From positions 1 to 64,000 of the forward strand of contig JAIORJ010000169.1 of assembly GCA_021108185.1 (NCBI GenBank): a DNA stretch of 64,000 nucleotides. The letters are read 5' to 3'. The notes below the pieces were generated by a model. That model was not told the origin of the DNA. It saw nothing but the letters and a program-made list of their open reading frames with translations, and did no database searches. The stretch is from Methanococcoides sp. (lineage in GTDB: Archaea > Halobacteriota > Methanosarcinia > Methanosarcinales > Methanosarcinaceae). Positions 1-10,192 of the stretch are shown here, one piece after another; the stretch's first letter is position 1, and each line of letters starts with the position of its first letter. The position numbers and the translations under genes are program-made.

Positions 1-968
1 AGAAAGAGCATCAGTATAACCATTTGAATTATTGATACCTGGTGTGCAAGTATGATGAATATAGATAAAAATATTGCAAGAGATCTGTAAACAGCTTCAT
101 TTTTTTCACTGTGGCCTTTATAAGTTAGATATATCATTATGATAAATCCTACATAGGCTATAGTTCTGGTTATCGCATATGCGCCATAGAGTATTACCAC
201 AGAAGTTACTGAGTATATTAAACATGTAAGGAGCGACATTTGTGAATTACGTGTGGTTAAATTGAATAATTTGTAAATAAAAACAATTAGAATCACATAA
301 AGGGGAATTGCTATCAAGAAAAGAGTGTTTTTGAGATCTAAACCCAATAAATAAGAACTTTCAGCGATCAGTATATGGTATAATGGGAAGTTCGCATATT
401 CTAAAAAGTAATCCATTGGGAGTGTGTGCCCGGATAGATATGTTATCTTAGCGAAAAATAAGTGCGGTAAAATATCAGTCCAACCAAAATATAGTGGATA
501 CTTTAGTGTCATCCCGCAGATAACACTGGCCATAAGGAGTATTATTTCAGACAATATCATCAATGCATTTGCATCTCTTGAGAAGATCTGCGTAAATATT
601 AGGGAATACAATATCAAAATTAGCACAAAATAATACCATGGTCTAAATGGAATTAACAATAATATCAATATAGATACATTGAATAATATCCCAAAAAGCA
701 TCATCAAAGTTCTTTGACCAATCGCTAATGTATTTGACGAAGAAGTTAACTCGATATCTCCTTTACGATAGATCATTACTAAAAAGAATGATGCTAAAAT
801 GGCTGGGAGTCCTGTCGCCAGACCTCTTATTGCATAATCAGGCCGATCTATGGCAAAAGCTAACAAAAATCCACTTACTACCGTCAGAAGTATCACTGCA
901 GGTAATGCAAGCGCAAAAGAGCGTAACTTATTATTTTTTGTTATAAATTTAAATTCATATGATTTCAT
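1..968 (-). CDS. Polytopic membrane protein, incomplete at window edge
   Basis: An open frame runs on the minus strand from an ATG at 966-968 to the window edge, 322 codons without a stop. The product begins MKSYEFKFITKNNKLRSF and then shows at least eight hydrophobic stretches separated by short polar loops, so it is an integral membrane protein. It starts 18 bases after the stop of the glycosyltransferase at 987-2138 on the same strand, suggesting one transcription unit. I see no motif that names it; the context would suit a membrane glycosyltransferase or a polysaccharide polymerase, but that is inference. The 3' part lies outside the window. Confidence 0.75.
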   Translation of the reverse strand, partial: MKSYEFKFITKNNKLRSFALALPAVILLTVVSGFLLAFAIDRPDYAIRGLATGLPAILASFFLVMIYRKGDIELTSSSNTLAIGQRTLMMLFGILFNVSILILLLIPFRPWYYFVLILILYSLIFTQIFSRDANALMILSEIILLMASVICGMTLKYPLYFGWTDILPHLFFAKITYLSGHTLPMDYFLEYANFPLYHILIAESSYLLGLDLKNTLFLIAIPLYVILIVFIYKLFNLTTRNSQMSLLTCLIYSVTSVVILYGAYAITRTIAYVGFIIMIYLTYKGHSEKNEAVYRSLAIFLSIFIILAHQVSIIQMVILMLF

Positions 969-986
969 GTGTGCCTTCTATGCTGA

Positions 987-2138
987 TCATATGTTTATGC
1001 CACGAATATCATCTACTAGTCCAGATTGATCAATGATAGTATCCCACATAAAATTTTTGGATAGGTCTCTGTTGTTTGTGCACATTTTATCATATAGTTC
1101 TTCATTATTCAGGAGTATATCGATCTTTTCAGCCAGGTCCTTCGGATTACCAGACTCGTATAATAGACAGTTTTGATTTTCGATCAACCAGGACTCTCGT
1201 CCCTCTACGTCTGACACTACGATCGGTTTCCCGGCTGCAATGTATTCTTTTGCTTTTCTTGAAGAGAAATAATCTGGATAAAGAGAATGCTTGTCATCTT
1301 TATCATACGGTAGTATGCAAATATCAAATTTGTCTAGGAGCGCATAAACATCTTCCCGCTGAAGTCTCCCGGTAAAAATTATGTTTTCAGTGTCACGATA
1401 TTTGTTCATGATGTGGTCGGCTTTATACCCCCTCCCAACAATCACTCCTGCACAATTATTTGTATATTTTATACAGTCGCACACATCTTCTATTTTCATG
1501 AATTGTTCCCAATTGCCAATAAATCCAATTATCTTTTTATTGCCGGGTAATTTTATTGAACATGTATGATCAGTGTCATTTATTGTATGTATGTCAATAC
1601 CATTGGGTAAGTATATGCATTTATCTTTGTAGTCTTGTATCTGGGCTATAACCCCCCCACTTACCACAATGATCCTGTCTGACAAATATAGTGACAAGCT
1701 TTCAATATGACCAACAAAGAAGGCTCTTAAACATCTATTTTGCTGATTTAATTCATGTTTATAGATTCCATGGTAATCCATATATATTTTGATGTTAAGG
1801 ATCTTTAGAAATGGGTACAGCAAGATGGTATCATATCCTCTGAGAATTACATAATCAACTCTTTTTGAAACTATATGCCATAATGAATGAAGAGTTATTT
1901 GGATTGTAACCACCATGCCCTTCAAAAGCCGAAATCTTTCGGATATTGGAATTATGGGTTTAATTTGGATTAAATTTTCCAAGTCGATCTTTTCTTCCTC
2001 ATTCTTTTGCATAATTATATATGTGTCTGGAAACTGCTCTTTCAGTCCCTTGAATATGTATAGGGCTCTTGAAGATTGAACGATGCTGAATGAAAATTTC
2101 ACCCCCATCAATATAATTATGCCTTTTTTTTGTTCCAT
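987..2138 (-). CDS. Glycosyltransferase, family GT4-like (GT-B fold)
   Basis: This 383-residue protein looks like a retaining GT-B glycosyltransferase of the GT4 type, which moves a sugar from a nucleotide donor to a membrane-linked or surface glycan. The N-terminal half is variable. The C-terminal half has the family pattern: FIGNWEQFMKIED near residue 210, a VGRGYKADHI strand, and KAKEYIAAGKPIVVSDVEG near residue 290, the donor-binding region. The ATG at 2138 gives a full family-length protein. The downstream membrane protein (1-968) lies 18 bases away and the flippase at 2691 is divergent, so the gene belongs to a surface polysaccharide locus. Donor and acceptor cannot be read from sequence. 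Confidence 0.85.
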   Translation of the reverse strand: MEQKKGIIILMGVKFSFSIVQSSRALYIFKGLKEQFPDTYIIMQKNEEEKIDLENLIQIKPIIPISERFRLLKGMVVTIQITLHSLWHIVSKRVDYVILRGYDTILLYPFLKILNIKIYMDYHGIYKHELNQQNRCLRAFFVGHIESLSLYLSDRIIVVSGGVIAQIQDYKDKCIYLPNGIDIHTINDTDHTCSIKLPGNKKIIGFIGNWEQFMKIEDVCDCIKYTNNCAGVIVGRGYKADHIMNKYRDTENIIFTGRLQREDVYALLDKFDICILPYDKDDKHSLYPDYFSSRKAKEYIAAGKPIVVSDVEGRESWLIENQNCLLYESGNPKDLAEKIDILLNNEELYDKMCTNNRDLSKNFMWDTIIDQSGLVDDIRGINI

Positions 2139-2690
2139 GGAATCAGCTTTCTTATGTTATAATTATTAGACTGTACGTATTTATATCTTTTTATTGGATA
2201 TCTATTATATTAGTATACTCTGACAAATCCAATAAATTCAGAAGTGAAATTCTGGAGATGCGGAACACAGCAATTCCTTACCATATTAAGAAAATAATCA
2301 AGCACGATCTCAGAATAGAAGTCCACCAGTCCAAGATGCCTCGGAGTAGTGGAAGGATGTACTCAAGTACGAAAAAGATCCAATATTTCGAGATGATAAA
2401 AATGAACGTTGTTTGCCTTGTAGATCCAGACGTATAAAAAAGGTTATATTTCAGGTAAGCTTTTACATATATACTGACATTGGATGCTGAATTATAAAAA
2501 GCATAATCTCACACTCCATATATTTCACCAAGTATGTGAATCAATCGCCAGAACTTATTCAACTATGGCTGTAGTAGAGTTTTATCTCATCCGACCCCCT
2601 TTCTAGCATCAAGCTGTGAGATATTCTTACAAAAAAACAGTATTGTTTTGACCATTATCAAATATAGATACGCAAAAGCGAGATACTATA
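2139..2690. other. Intergenic region with a short unexplained open frame
   Basis: The 550 bases between two divergent genes contain AT-rich stretches able to serve as promoters on both sides. On the plus strand an open frame at 2258-2437 (59 codons, starting MRNTAIPYHIKKI) reads as plausible protein but has no clear ribosome binding site and resembles nothing I recognise. It may be a remnant of an older gene. I see no repeat, tRNA or insertion-sequence end here. Confidence 0.4.
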
Positions 2691-4151
2691 ATGTCAAGTT
2701 TCATCAACAACGTATTAAAATTGGTATCTGGGAGTTTGCTGGCGCAGGTATTTGGGATCATGCTATATCCGTTCATTGCCAGGATATACTCTCCGGCTGA
2801 TTTTGGGGTATTTCAACTTTTTCTATCGATATCAACTATTATTACAATATTCACTTGTTTTTCTTATCAGCTTTCTATTATGCTCCCTAAAAATGATGAA
2901 GATTCTGCCAATATTGTTGTACTTTGCATAATTCTTCTAACATTTACATCTATTATTATCGGTTCTATATTTGTCCTTATCCCGGAGCAGATAGGAAGTG
3001 TCTTGAATACTCCACAACTTTCTGATTACCTTATATTCGTTCCTCTTATTGTATTTTTAAATGCCCTTTTTTATGTGTTGAATTTCTGGACATCCCGGAG
3101 AGTCAGGTATGGAACTGTTGCAACAGCAAGGGTCGTTAATTCATTATCATCCAGGGTTACGCAAATTGGGTTGGGGTTAGTCAGAACATCACCAGTCGGA
3201 TTGATCTCTGGTTATTTTTTCGGTTATTTGCTGGCAGATCTCCTTATGTTAGTAAAAATAAGATCAGATCTACACCTTTTCAATAACATATCTCTTAAAA
3301 ACATGCGGAGGTTGGCTATCAGGTATAAACGATTTCCAATATTTTCGATGTGGTCTCAAATTGCAAATGTGATCTCCCTTCAATTAACGCCGTTCATGCT
3401 CGTATATTTCTTTAGTTCTACCGTAGTTGGATACTATTCAATGGCAAGTCAATTGTTATTTCTGCCTCTGACACTGGTAGGAGGTGCCACCAGTCAGGTA
3501 TTTTTCCAGAAGGCCAGTGAAGTGAAAAACATTTCCGGGGATCTGAAGGACATACTAACTGATGTTCATAGGAGATTGATATCGATCGGCATATTTCCGA
3601 TGATGATATTCATGATCATCGGTGAAGATCTGTTCAGCTTTTTTTTGGGATCAAACTGGTATACTGCCGGGACCTATGCCAAGATATTGGCACCGTGGAT
3701 TTTTTTGCGATTTATATACGCTCCTATATCATCTGCTTTCAATATACTTGAAAAACAAAATGTAGCATTAGGTTTTAATTTTGTCTTTGTTATTTCGATT
3801 TTTTCTGTGCTCTATATTGGAGGTACCTATGGAGACCCAATCATAGCACTTACTTTACTTTCGGCTACTGCGGTGCTGTTGTGGGGAGCTGCTGATCTCT
3901 ATGTGTTAAGAATGTCTGATGTTCGATGTATCGATGAAATTAAAAATTTAATAGAATACCTGACAATAGCATTTGCAATTTCTCTTCCTCTAATTGTGGT
4001 GAAGTACCTCTCTTTGTCGATATATGTCATCTTCATTGTTGCATTCGCAGTCACGTTTGCTTATTATCTGGTAGTTATGTATAAGGATACTACACTGAGG
4101 GGTTATTTATATGCTACATTAAAGACTATTAAGAACAAGTTACGAATTTAA
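2691..4151 (+). CDS. Polysaccharide flippase, MATE/MVF superfamily (Wzx-like)
   Basis: The 486-residue product is hydrophobic throughout, with about 12 to 14 predicted membrane spans. It starts SSFINNVLKLVSGSLLAQ and continues with YPFIARIYSPADFGVFQLF, typical of the Wzx/RfbX polysaccharide exporters that flip lipid-linked oligosaccharides across the cytoplasmic membrane. Length and span number fit the family. It starts at the ATG at 2691 and ends with TAA. The surface protein at 4233 follows 81 bases later on the same strand and glycosyltransferases flank it, so a role in export of surface glycan or an S-layer glycan is likely. The exact substrate is unknown. Confidence 0.88.
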   Translation: MSSFINNVLKLVSGSLLAQVFGIMLYPFIARIYSPADFGVFQLFLSISTIITIFTCFSYQLSIMLPKNDEDSANIVVLCIILLTFTSIIIGSIFVLIPEQIGSVLNTPQLSDYLIFVPLIVFLNALFYVLNFWTSRRVRYGTVATARVVNSLSSRVTQIGLGLVRTSPVGLISGYFFGYLLADLLMLVKIRSDLHLFNNISLKNMRRLAIRYKRFPIFSMWSQIANVISLQLTPFMLVYFFSSTVVGYYSMASQLLFLPLTLVGGATSQVFFQKASEVKNISGDLKDILTDVHRRLISIGIFPMMIFMIIGEDLFSFFLGSNWYTAGTYAKILAPWIFLRFIYAPISSAFNILEKQNVALGFNFVFVISIFSVLYIGGTYGDPIIALTLLSATAVLLWGAADLYVLRMSDVRCIDEIKNLIEYLTIAFAISLPLIVVKYLSLSIYVIFIVAFAVTFAYYLVVMYKDTTLRGYLYATLKTIKNKLRI

Positions 4152-4232
4152 TATGGCAATCAATAGTTCAATCAAAGAAGTAAGGTATGGATCTACAAAG
4201 TCTTGAGTCATATCTCAATGTTATTGTAGAAG

Positions 4233-6704
4233 ATGATAGTAATGAGAAAAACAACTGTCGCAATATTGTGTATACTAATATTTGTTCTGTTACTGGGCAT
4301 CACAACCACTTTACGTAGTTCTGCTGCATCAACAGTATATGTTGCTACAGATGGCAGCGGTGACCTCAATTGTGATGGTACGGATGACCAGGTTCAAATA
4401 AACCGTGCAATGGATTTCGTAACAAGCCATTCTGAATATACAACTGTTCATCTAAAAAGTGGTACTTACATTATAGGCGATACGATTTTTATTCATAGTA
4501 ATACAATACTTGAAGGTGAGCCAGGTGCTGTGGTCAAATTAAAAGATGAATGTGGATGGCCTGGTCGAAAAGGTTTGATCGAACCATCTAGTATGGGTGC
4601 CCATAATTTTAAAATTCATGATCTTGAAGTGGATGGGAACCTTGACATGCAAACATATGTAGTAACCCAGATGGGTGAGCCAAGCATACATGGTCGGGGA
4701 TACCTTGATCTTTTCAGAGCAGATTCCGATAGCGTGAGTGGTGACCACAGTGGTCCATACGATTTTGAGATCTATAATATGTACTTCCATGATGGTGCAA
4801 ACGATGGTATCAGGATTAGGGGAGACAGATCAAATGCTAATATGAGAATTCACGATAATACGTTTTATAGGACCGGGCATGATGATATATACATTATGTC
4901 TGCAAAGAATGTACATATCTATAATAATGATCTCACATGGATCTATGGCGATTGCGGCGTGCGAATAGAGAACACCGATGATGTCGTCATCACACACAAT
5001 ACGCTGTATACAAACCCGTCCGAACCTCAGGGATTATCTGGGATTTATTTATCCCTTACTAATAACAGATACACATGTCACAATTATACCGTTGCGTACA
5101 ATACAATAAAACAGGTTAGGGAAATGGGTATTGTAGTTTGTAATCGTGTGACTGGAACACCTGGTCTTGACAAAGCCAAAGATCTGTATATTCATCACAA
5201 TTTGATCTATAATGCTATCGGAAATCGTGGATACGGGGGTGGGATCCAGATAAATGGCTGGCATAATACTGTGATCGAGAACAATGTGATAGATGGCGTT
5301 AATGGTGATGGGATCGTTACCAGGAACAGGTTTGAAATGGGTGACACGACTGGCTACAAGCTCTACATCAGAAACAATATCATCACTAACACAGGTTATT
5401 ATAGCGGTTTCTCATCAAGTGGGTATGGTATCAATAATTACCTTGACTCAAGGCATGATCTTATCCTGGAAAATAACAATGTATGGAGCAACGAAAAAGG
5501 TAATTACCGCAATGTAGGCTCATATGCATCCGATCTCAATGTAGATCCATTGTTCGTCGATCGAGCGAATCATGATTACCATCTAAAACCGAATTCATCA
5601 ATCATTGATGCAGGTATGGGTGTGTATGTAAGTGCTGATTCTACACCAGCACCCATTCTGAACACGATCGGCGACAGGACAGTGGATGAAGAAAGGAGCT
5701 TAATCTTTGTGTTCAGCAGGTGGATAATCGATTCTATTACAAGTCTGCTCATCGATGCCGGATACTCGGGATCGTACTACATTAATGCTTCCGCCGGTCT
5801 TGACCGCACAGTTTCTACTGGTGAGATCGTGACCCTGGATGGTTCCGCATCAACAGACGATGTTGGTATTATATCCTATACATGGGACTTCGATGATTCT
5901 GACGGGCTCCAGAAGGATGTCATTGGTATCGTTGTTCAACACTCCTATGGTTCAGCGGGAACATATACAGCAACACTGACGGTGACAGACGCTGAGGGCG
6001 AAATCGATTCGGACACTGTTCTTGTAACTGTACAGGAAATTCTATCGGACACTGACTGCGGATATTTAGACATAGTACGCGGCACAGCTACAATCGATGG
6101 TGATTTAAGTGATTGGCAAAACACAGTCGGGATTACAATTTACGGAGCTTCCGACAGAAATCCAGAAGAAAACAATATAGCAACAATAAAGGCAATGTAT
6201 GATGACACGTACCTTTACTTTGGATGTGATGTGACAGACACCAACCTCCATGCAGATGGGATAAGTGATGACACTAGTCTGCATATAGATGATGGCGTTG
6301 AGATATATCTTGACACTTTGCACAACAATGGGGTCGCAATGCAAACAGATGACTACCACTTTATTATAAACCTGAATGGTGCAGTGGTGGATGATGTGGG
6401 CACCGGTAGTGGGAAGGATTACAATTACACCAGCAATATTCTCAAAAGCGTGAGGTTGCAGGGCAGCAAGAATGATGCCAGTGACACGGATACAGGCTAC
6501 ATGATCGAGGTTGCAATTCCATGGAGTGACATCGGCGGACAACCCTCTAACGACATTATTGGTTTGTTCCTTGCCATAAATGACTTGGATAATGCAGGTG
6601 ATTTATATTTCTTTAATTGGTGTAATCTAACAGGTTCCTACGCTGTACCTGAATACTGGGGAGATGCGATCATTACAGGTATAAACAACACGGCTCCTGT
6701 CTGA
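4233..6704 (+). CDS. Secreted disaggregatase-like beta-helix protein with PKD and CBM9-like domains
   Basis: The product has 823 residues. A signal or anchor segment lies at about 8-29, followed by a right-handed parallel beta-helix at about 35-455 made of short repeats such as IHDNTFYRTGHDDIYI. This half is almost identical to that of the protein at 11593 and resembles the Methanosarcina disaggregatase family. After a broken Ig-like segment near 475-510 comes a PKD domain at about 516-600 (WDFDDSDG) and a CBM9/DOMON-like domain at about 611-815 beginning GTATIDGDLSDWQNT. It is probably exported and acts on surface polysaccharide. The start may instead be the ATG at 4242. It ends at a TGA just after NTAPV, where the paralog continues into an Ig-like domain, so the C-terminus looks truncated. 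Confidence 0.85.
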   Translation: MIVMRKTTVAILCILIFVLLLGITTTLRSSAASTVYVATDGSGDLNCDGTDDQVQINRAMDFVTSHSEYTTVHLKSGTYIIGDTIFIHSNTILEGEPGAVVKLKDECGWPGRKGLIEPSSMGAHNFKIHDLEVDGNLDMQTYVVTQMGEPSIHGRGYLDLFRADSDSVSGDHSGPYDFEIYNMYFHDGANDGIRIRGDRSNANMRIHDNTFYRTGHDDIYIMSAKNVHIYNNDLTWIYGDCGVRIENTDDVVITHNTLYTNPSEPQGLSGIYLSLTNNRYTCHNYTVAYNTIKQVREMGIVVCNRVTGTPGLDKAKDLYIHHNLIYNAIGNRGYGGGIQINGWHNTVIENNVIDGVNGDGIVTRNRFEMGDTTGYKLYIRNNIITNTGYYSGFSSSGYGINNYLDSRHDLILENNNVWSNEKGNYRNVGSYASDLNVDPLFVDRANHDYHLKPNSSIIDAGMGVYVSADSTPAPILNTIGDRTVDEERSLIFVFSRWIIDSITSLLIDAGYSGSYYINASAGLDRTVSTGEIVTLDGSASTDDVGIISYTWDFDDSDGLQKDVIGIVVQHSYGSAGTYTATLTVTDAEGEIDSDTVLVTVQEILSDTDCGYLDIVRGTATIDGDLSDWQNTVGITIYGASDRNPEENNIATIKAMYDDTYLYFGCDVTDTNLHADGISDDTSLHIDDGVEIYLDTLHNNGVAMQTDDYHFIINLNGAVVDDVGTGSGKDYNYTSNILKSVRLQGSKNDASDTDTGYMIEVAIPWSDIGGQPSNDIIGLFLAINDLDNAGDLYFFNWCNLTGSYAVPEYWGDAIITGINNTAPV

Positions 6705-6950
6705 TTCCTATCGAAGCAGGAAAGTGAATGAATGAAGTATTCTAAGCTTTACTGTCAGTGCCTCGGATGCTGACGATGATACCCTCGGCCACTCTGCCAC
6801 GAATATCCCTTCCGGTGCAAGTATTGACAGTTCCACAGGTGCTTTCAGCTGGACAGCATCCGAGGGCCAGGCAGAAGGTCTGGCTGAGATGGTCTTGATC
6901 TGGATGATAGTATCGATGTATTCCTGAATAATGATCAACTGTATGCCCAA
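6705..6950 (+). pseudogene. Decayed Ig-like (He_PIG) domain, lost 3' tail of the preceding gene
   Basis: Directly after the TGA of the 4233 gene a shifted frame (6745-6927) encodes SFTVSASDADDDTLGHSA and then IPSGASIDSSTGAFSW. This matches the He_PIG/cadherin-like domain of the paralog, which has SSTVSATDANGDSLAY and GASIGSSTGAFSWTPS. Loss of one C in GTCCTGA near 6702 would create the TGA; further small indels block the frame between 6710 and 6745. The tail is therefore a broken extension and not a separate gene. Confidence 0.7.
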
Positions 6951-7155
6951 ACAAGTGTAAACAATAAAAATTTAGCAAAAATGTCATGGGTCTCTGCTGT
7001 AAAACAATCGTACACAAAAAATGAAGTATATTCTAGATAAATTCCTTATCTTGAAAGTTCTCATATATCAATGATGTTCAATGTCCCAGTCTGAGCCTTT
7101 GTCAATGTTCCAAAAATAGTGTATGATCTTTAAATTTTGAACGTCCATGCCAGTC

Positions 7156-8277
7156 TTATAGTACTCCTCTATCGGGATCAATGTACGAAGGGATAAATTC
7201 GTGATCTTCATGTCCCTCCAATTCATCATTGTCGTTGACAAATTTGTACAGATATGCAAGCTTGTGCTTTCTTTTTATCTTAATTCGTTTTTTCAGTATT
7301 TCATCCATTTTCTGATCGATCGGCCAGAATACCGATGCAGCAACATTATATATTTTTGCCAGATCCATTGAGAACGCAATTAATGATAGAATGATCCCTT
7401 CTTCGAAATGTGGCACGTATGCATCTTTCAGTTGCATGGTCTTAATGTCTTTTTCAGAACATACAATATCAAATACAAAATATCCAACAAGTTTATCGTT
7501 TCGGGTATCGATACACTTGATCACATATCGCTTCTCAGCGACAGCTTTTGAGAAGTGTATCCATTTAAGTGTCTCTGCATCTCGACACAGTGTTGTTGCA
7601 TTTTCTTTTCTGCTGTTTTTCCACAATTCTGTGAACGAATCATCACAATCTGTGCATAGAGAACATTTGTAATGATTCGGTTGTACCTTAAATGTTCTTT
7701 TATCCTTGAACCATCGAACAAAAGGTGAGATCAACTTTATGGGGACCAATGAAACTTTTCTTAAAGGTAGCAGCCTGTGAGATGTAATGTTCGTTCGTAC
7801 GTATAAATCACACATTTGTCCATAATCTCGAATATACCAGTATTCTAGATTATTAAACGGGACATCGATATCAGAAAAACCCAATTTGGAGAATATTTTT
7901 GTCGCGGTCTTATTTGCCGTGGTGTTGAGCAGGAGCTTAATATTTTTCTGTCTGGCAAATGCCAGTATCGGTTGAAGGCTGGTAACTCCTCGCACTGAAG
8001 GTCGCACATATAATGATGTACCGGCTGCAGCGATATCCTCTCTCCCTTTTATCTGATATTTTACAGGGATATTCCCCATAAAACCAACAATTTCTGATTT
8101 CTCGTCTTCAATGACCCAGCCAAACGGGATGGATCGATCCATCCAGGGATTGTTAATCCACCACATCTCGAAATGACGTTGCCAAATCTCAGGTGAGATC
8201 CGGAATCCCTCTCTCAAAAAATCTGCCAGTTCTGAAAAGTCATTTTCTTCCAGGGGACGTATCTTTGTTGATTGCAT
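7156..8277 (-). CDS. GNAT-type acyltransferase
   Basis: This 373-residue soluble protein begins STKIRPLEENDFSELADFL, the usual start of GNAT N-acyltransferases. A strand at about 60-75 (GFMGNIPVKYQI) leads to LYVRPSVRGVTSLQPIL at about 90-106, which fits the acetyl-CoA pyrophosphate loop. A second, more divergent half follows (residues 180-350), as in two-domain GNAT or FemAB-like proteins. The ATG at 8277 is the first possible start and the stop is TAA. It is the last gene of a minus-strand trio with the unknown gene at 8379 and the polysaccharide deacetylase at 10193, suggesting acylation of a sugar or amino sugar. Substrate unknown. Confidence 0.75.
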   Translation of the reverse strand: MQSTKIRPLEENDFSELADFLREGFRISPEIWQRHFEMWWINNPWMDRSIPFGWVIEDEKSEIVGFMGNIPVKYQIKGREDIAAAGTSLYVRPSVRGVTSLQPILAFARQKNIKLLLNTTANKTATKIFSKLGFSDIDVPFNNLEYWYIRDYGQMCDLYVRTNITSHRLLPLRKVSLVPIKLISPFVRWFKDKRTFKVQPNHYKCSLCTDCDDSFTELWKNSRKENATTLCRDAETLKWIHFSKAVAEKRYVIKCIDTRNDKLVGYFVFDIVCSEKDIKTMQLKDAYVPHFEEGIILSLIAFSMDLAKIYNVAASVFWPIDQKMDEILKKRIKIKRKHKLAYLYKFVNDNDELEGHEDHEFIPSYIDPDRGVL

Positions 8278-8378
8278 GGTATTTCGATTTATTATTAATG
8301 TGATGGATACTTATATAGTGTTCTGATTCCGGTGCGAAGTAAAAGTTTTAAGTTATTCAAACTTCAAAAATGCCAGTA

Positions 8379-10076
8379 TTAATCTGTGATTATTTTATAA
8401 CGATGTTTATTCTCCACCTTGAATGTTATGGAACCGTCCGGTTTCTGCTCCCATTTGACACCCTCTCCTAAGGTATCATCCTAAACTTTGGTGTTCCTGC
8501 TGGCACTTATATTGACATTAATAAGTGCATAAACACCATTTGTAAATGCTTTGAATGTTGTTGTTCTCCCATTAGACTCGATATCATTGAATGTTGCCTG
8601 GTTTGTATTGCTGTTAATGTCCCACCATCTGCCAAATGGTACTATCTTAATATCCCTAGCATTGTAATTGTCCACCCCTGTTATAAAATTGCGATAGCTG
8701 ATTGACCAGGGTATGGCTGGATCCTCGTCAGTTCGATGAGTAAATAGGGGGGAGCTCATCCCGGCACAAGATGCTTTTTCCCACCATTTCCAGGTTCTAT
8801 CATCAAGGTTTCCCACAACGGATTCAGCATGAATGCCTGCATCACCATTCCTCCAGATCATACCGAATTTATCATATGCGTATGCCACATGAATCAGTTC
8901 ATCACCATTGCGCAATGAACACCATGTTGTTGGACTGGATCCGATCTTCTGGCTGATGATTTTGTATTCATTTTCCATGAGTTCATATGATCGTTCCAGT
9001 GGCATACTGTTCAAAGATTCACTGTAATGTATGCCAACCTCCCACGATTCATTGTGTACCAAATCACGCAGGTACTCAATATATGATTCATCATCCAGAT
9101 ATTTAACATCGAACCAGATAGTTCCTTTATTGTCGTTCTTTTCCATATACGAAATCCCATTCTTGATAGTTTCGTAATTATGTGGTCCGTCAATTCCATA
9201 GGGGAGGATCCTCTTATCTCCTATCGGGGTAATGAAATTTCGTTGTGCAGTCTGTGTGATCTCAAATATTTTCGTTTTGATAAAAGTGCCTCTTCCGATA
9301 ACATAATTTGCAAACTTGATCCATCCGCAGGCAAAATCAGGATATGGCAGATCTCTTCTATTGATAGCATAAAATGGAGTGCTTATAGAGCTGTTCCCAT
9401 TGCAATAGATGGTGTTTGTTTTATTCACACCATCAAAAGTGATATTCAATGTCAATCTCTCCGTACCATCTGGGATGAGCATTTCTTTGAACATCGGTGC
9501 CAATGATTGCGAGTTCTGATAATAGCTCGTTATCACCCAGGTATTGTTGTCCAGTATCCGGCACGTTATTTTTGCTCCAGGGCTATTTATCTGAACGTAG
9601 TTGTCAGGATTATCTCTTTCGATGCCAATCGTTATCTGGTAATTGCAACGGTGCATGGGTACGAGTCCACACACATAGCAACATTCAGTTTTCAGCCTCT
9701 GCATCCTGTATGTTATATCTTCCATACGGTGTTTTCGCTTATCACTAATGATATGATCCATGATCGATAGGGCAATATTGTAAGGTCCTCTGAATCCTTT
9801 ACGAGTTGCAGATTCAACATCTTTTGACACGTCATTGAACCTGAGCTGGTTCCTAGGGGTGCCATTAATCATGGTAAAGATCAGATCTGACACACCTAAT
9901 CGCATGCGGCTATATGTGTCTATATTACCAGATCGACTATCATGGTACGGATTTGCGCTGAATATGTTAGCAGGGATATTTTTGTTCTCTGGATAGTCCT
10001 GCCTGAACAGCTCAATAGTGCCTTGATCGATATTAATGCTTACTGTTGGTAGACTGGTTTTGTTGGTCAGGTCCAT
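8379..10076 (-). CDS. Unknown protein with an in-frame UAG near its C-terminus
   Basis: The uninterrupted frame is 8481-10076 (531 residues) and ends in TAG at 8481-8483. The same frame continues for 33 codons to TAA at 8379, adding DDTLGEGVKWEQKPDGSITF and VENKHRYKIITD, which looks like a genuine beta-strand end. In an organism with pylT and pylS the UAG may be read as pyrrolysine or tolerated by read-through. The central part (about 140-240) looks like a beta-sandwich; the part from about 290 (YGIDGPHNYETIKNG, GIHYSES) suggests a TIM-barrel like that of polysaccharide deacetylases, though catalytic residues are not clear. I do not recognise the family. An alternative start at 10121 has a strong GGAGGT site but would add a second in-frame TAG at 10083-10085. 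Confidence 0.65.
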
Positions 10077-10192
10077 GTTTTGCTACACTCCAAATTGATA
10101 TTTTTCAGCATGCTGGCCCATGAATACCTCCTTCCTCTGAGATATTTTGATGTTCTTTGCTGTGGGGAAGTTCAGCTCGAAACAGTGTTATT

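Noticed and set aside
6700-6760. Recoding of the TGA at the end of the first surface protein gene
   Set aside because: The homologous continuation lies in a different frame with further stops, so this is a frameshift and decay, not stop-codon recoding.
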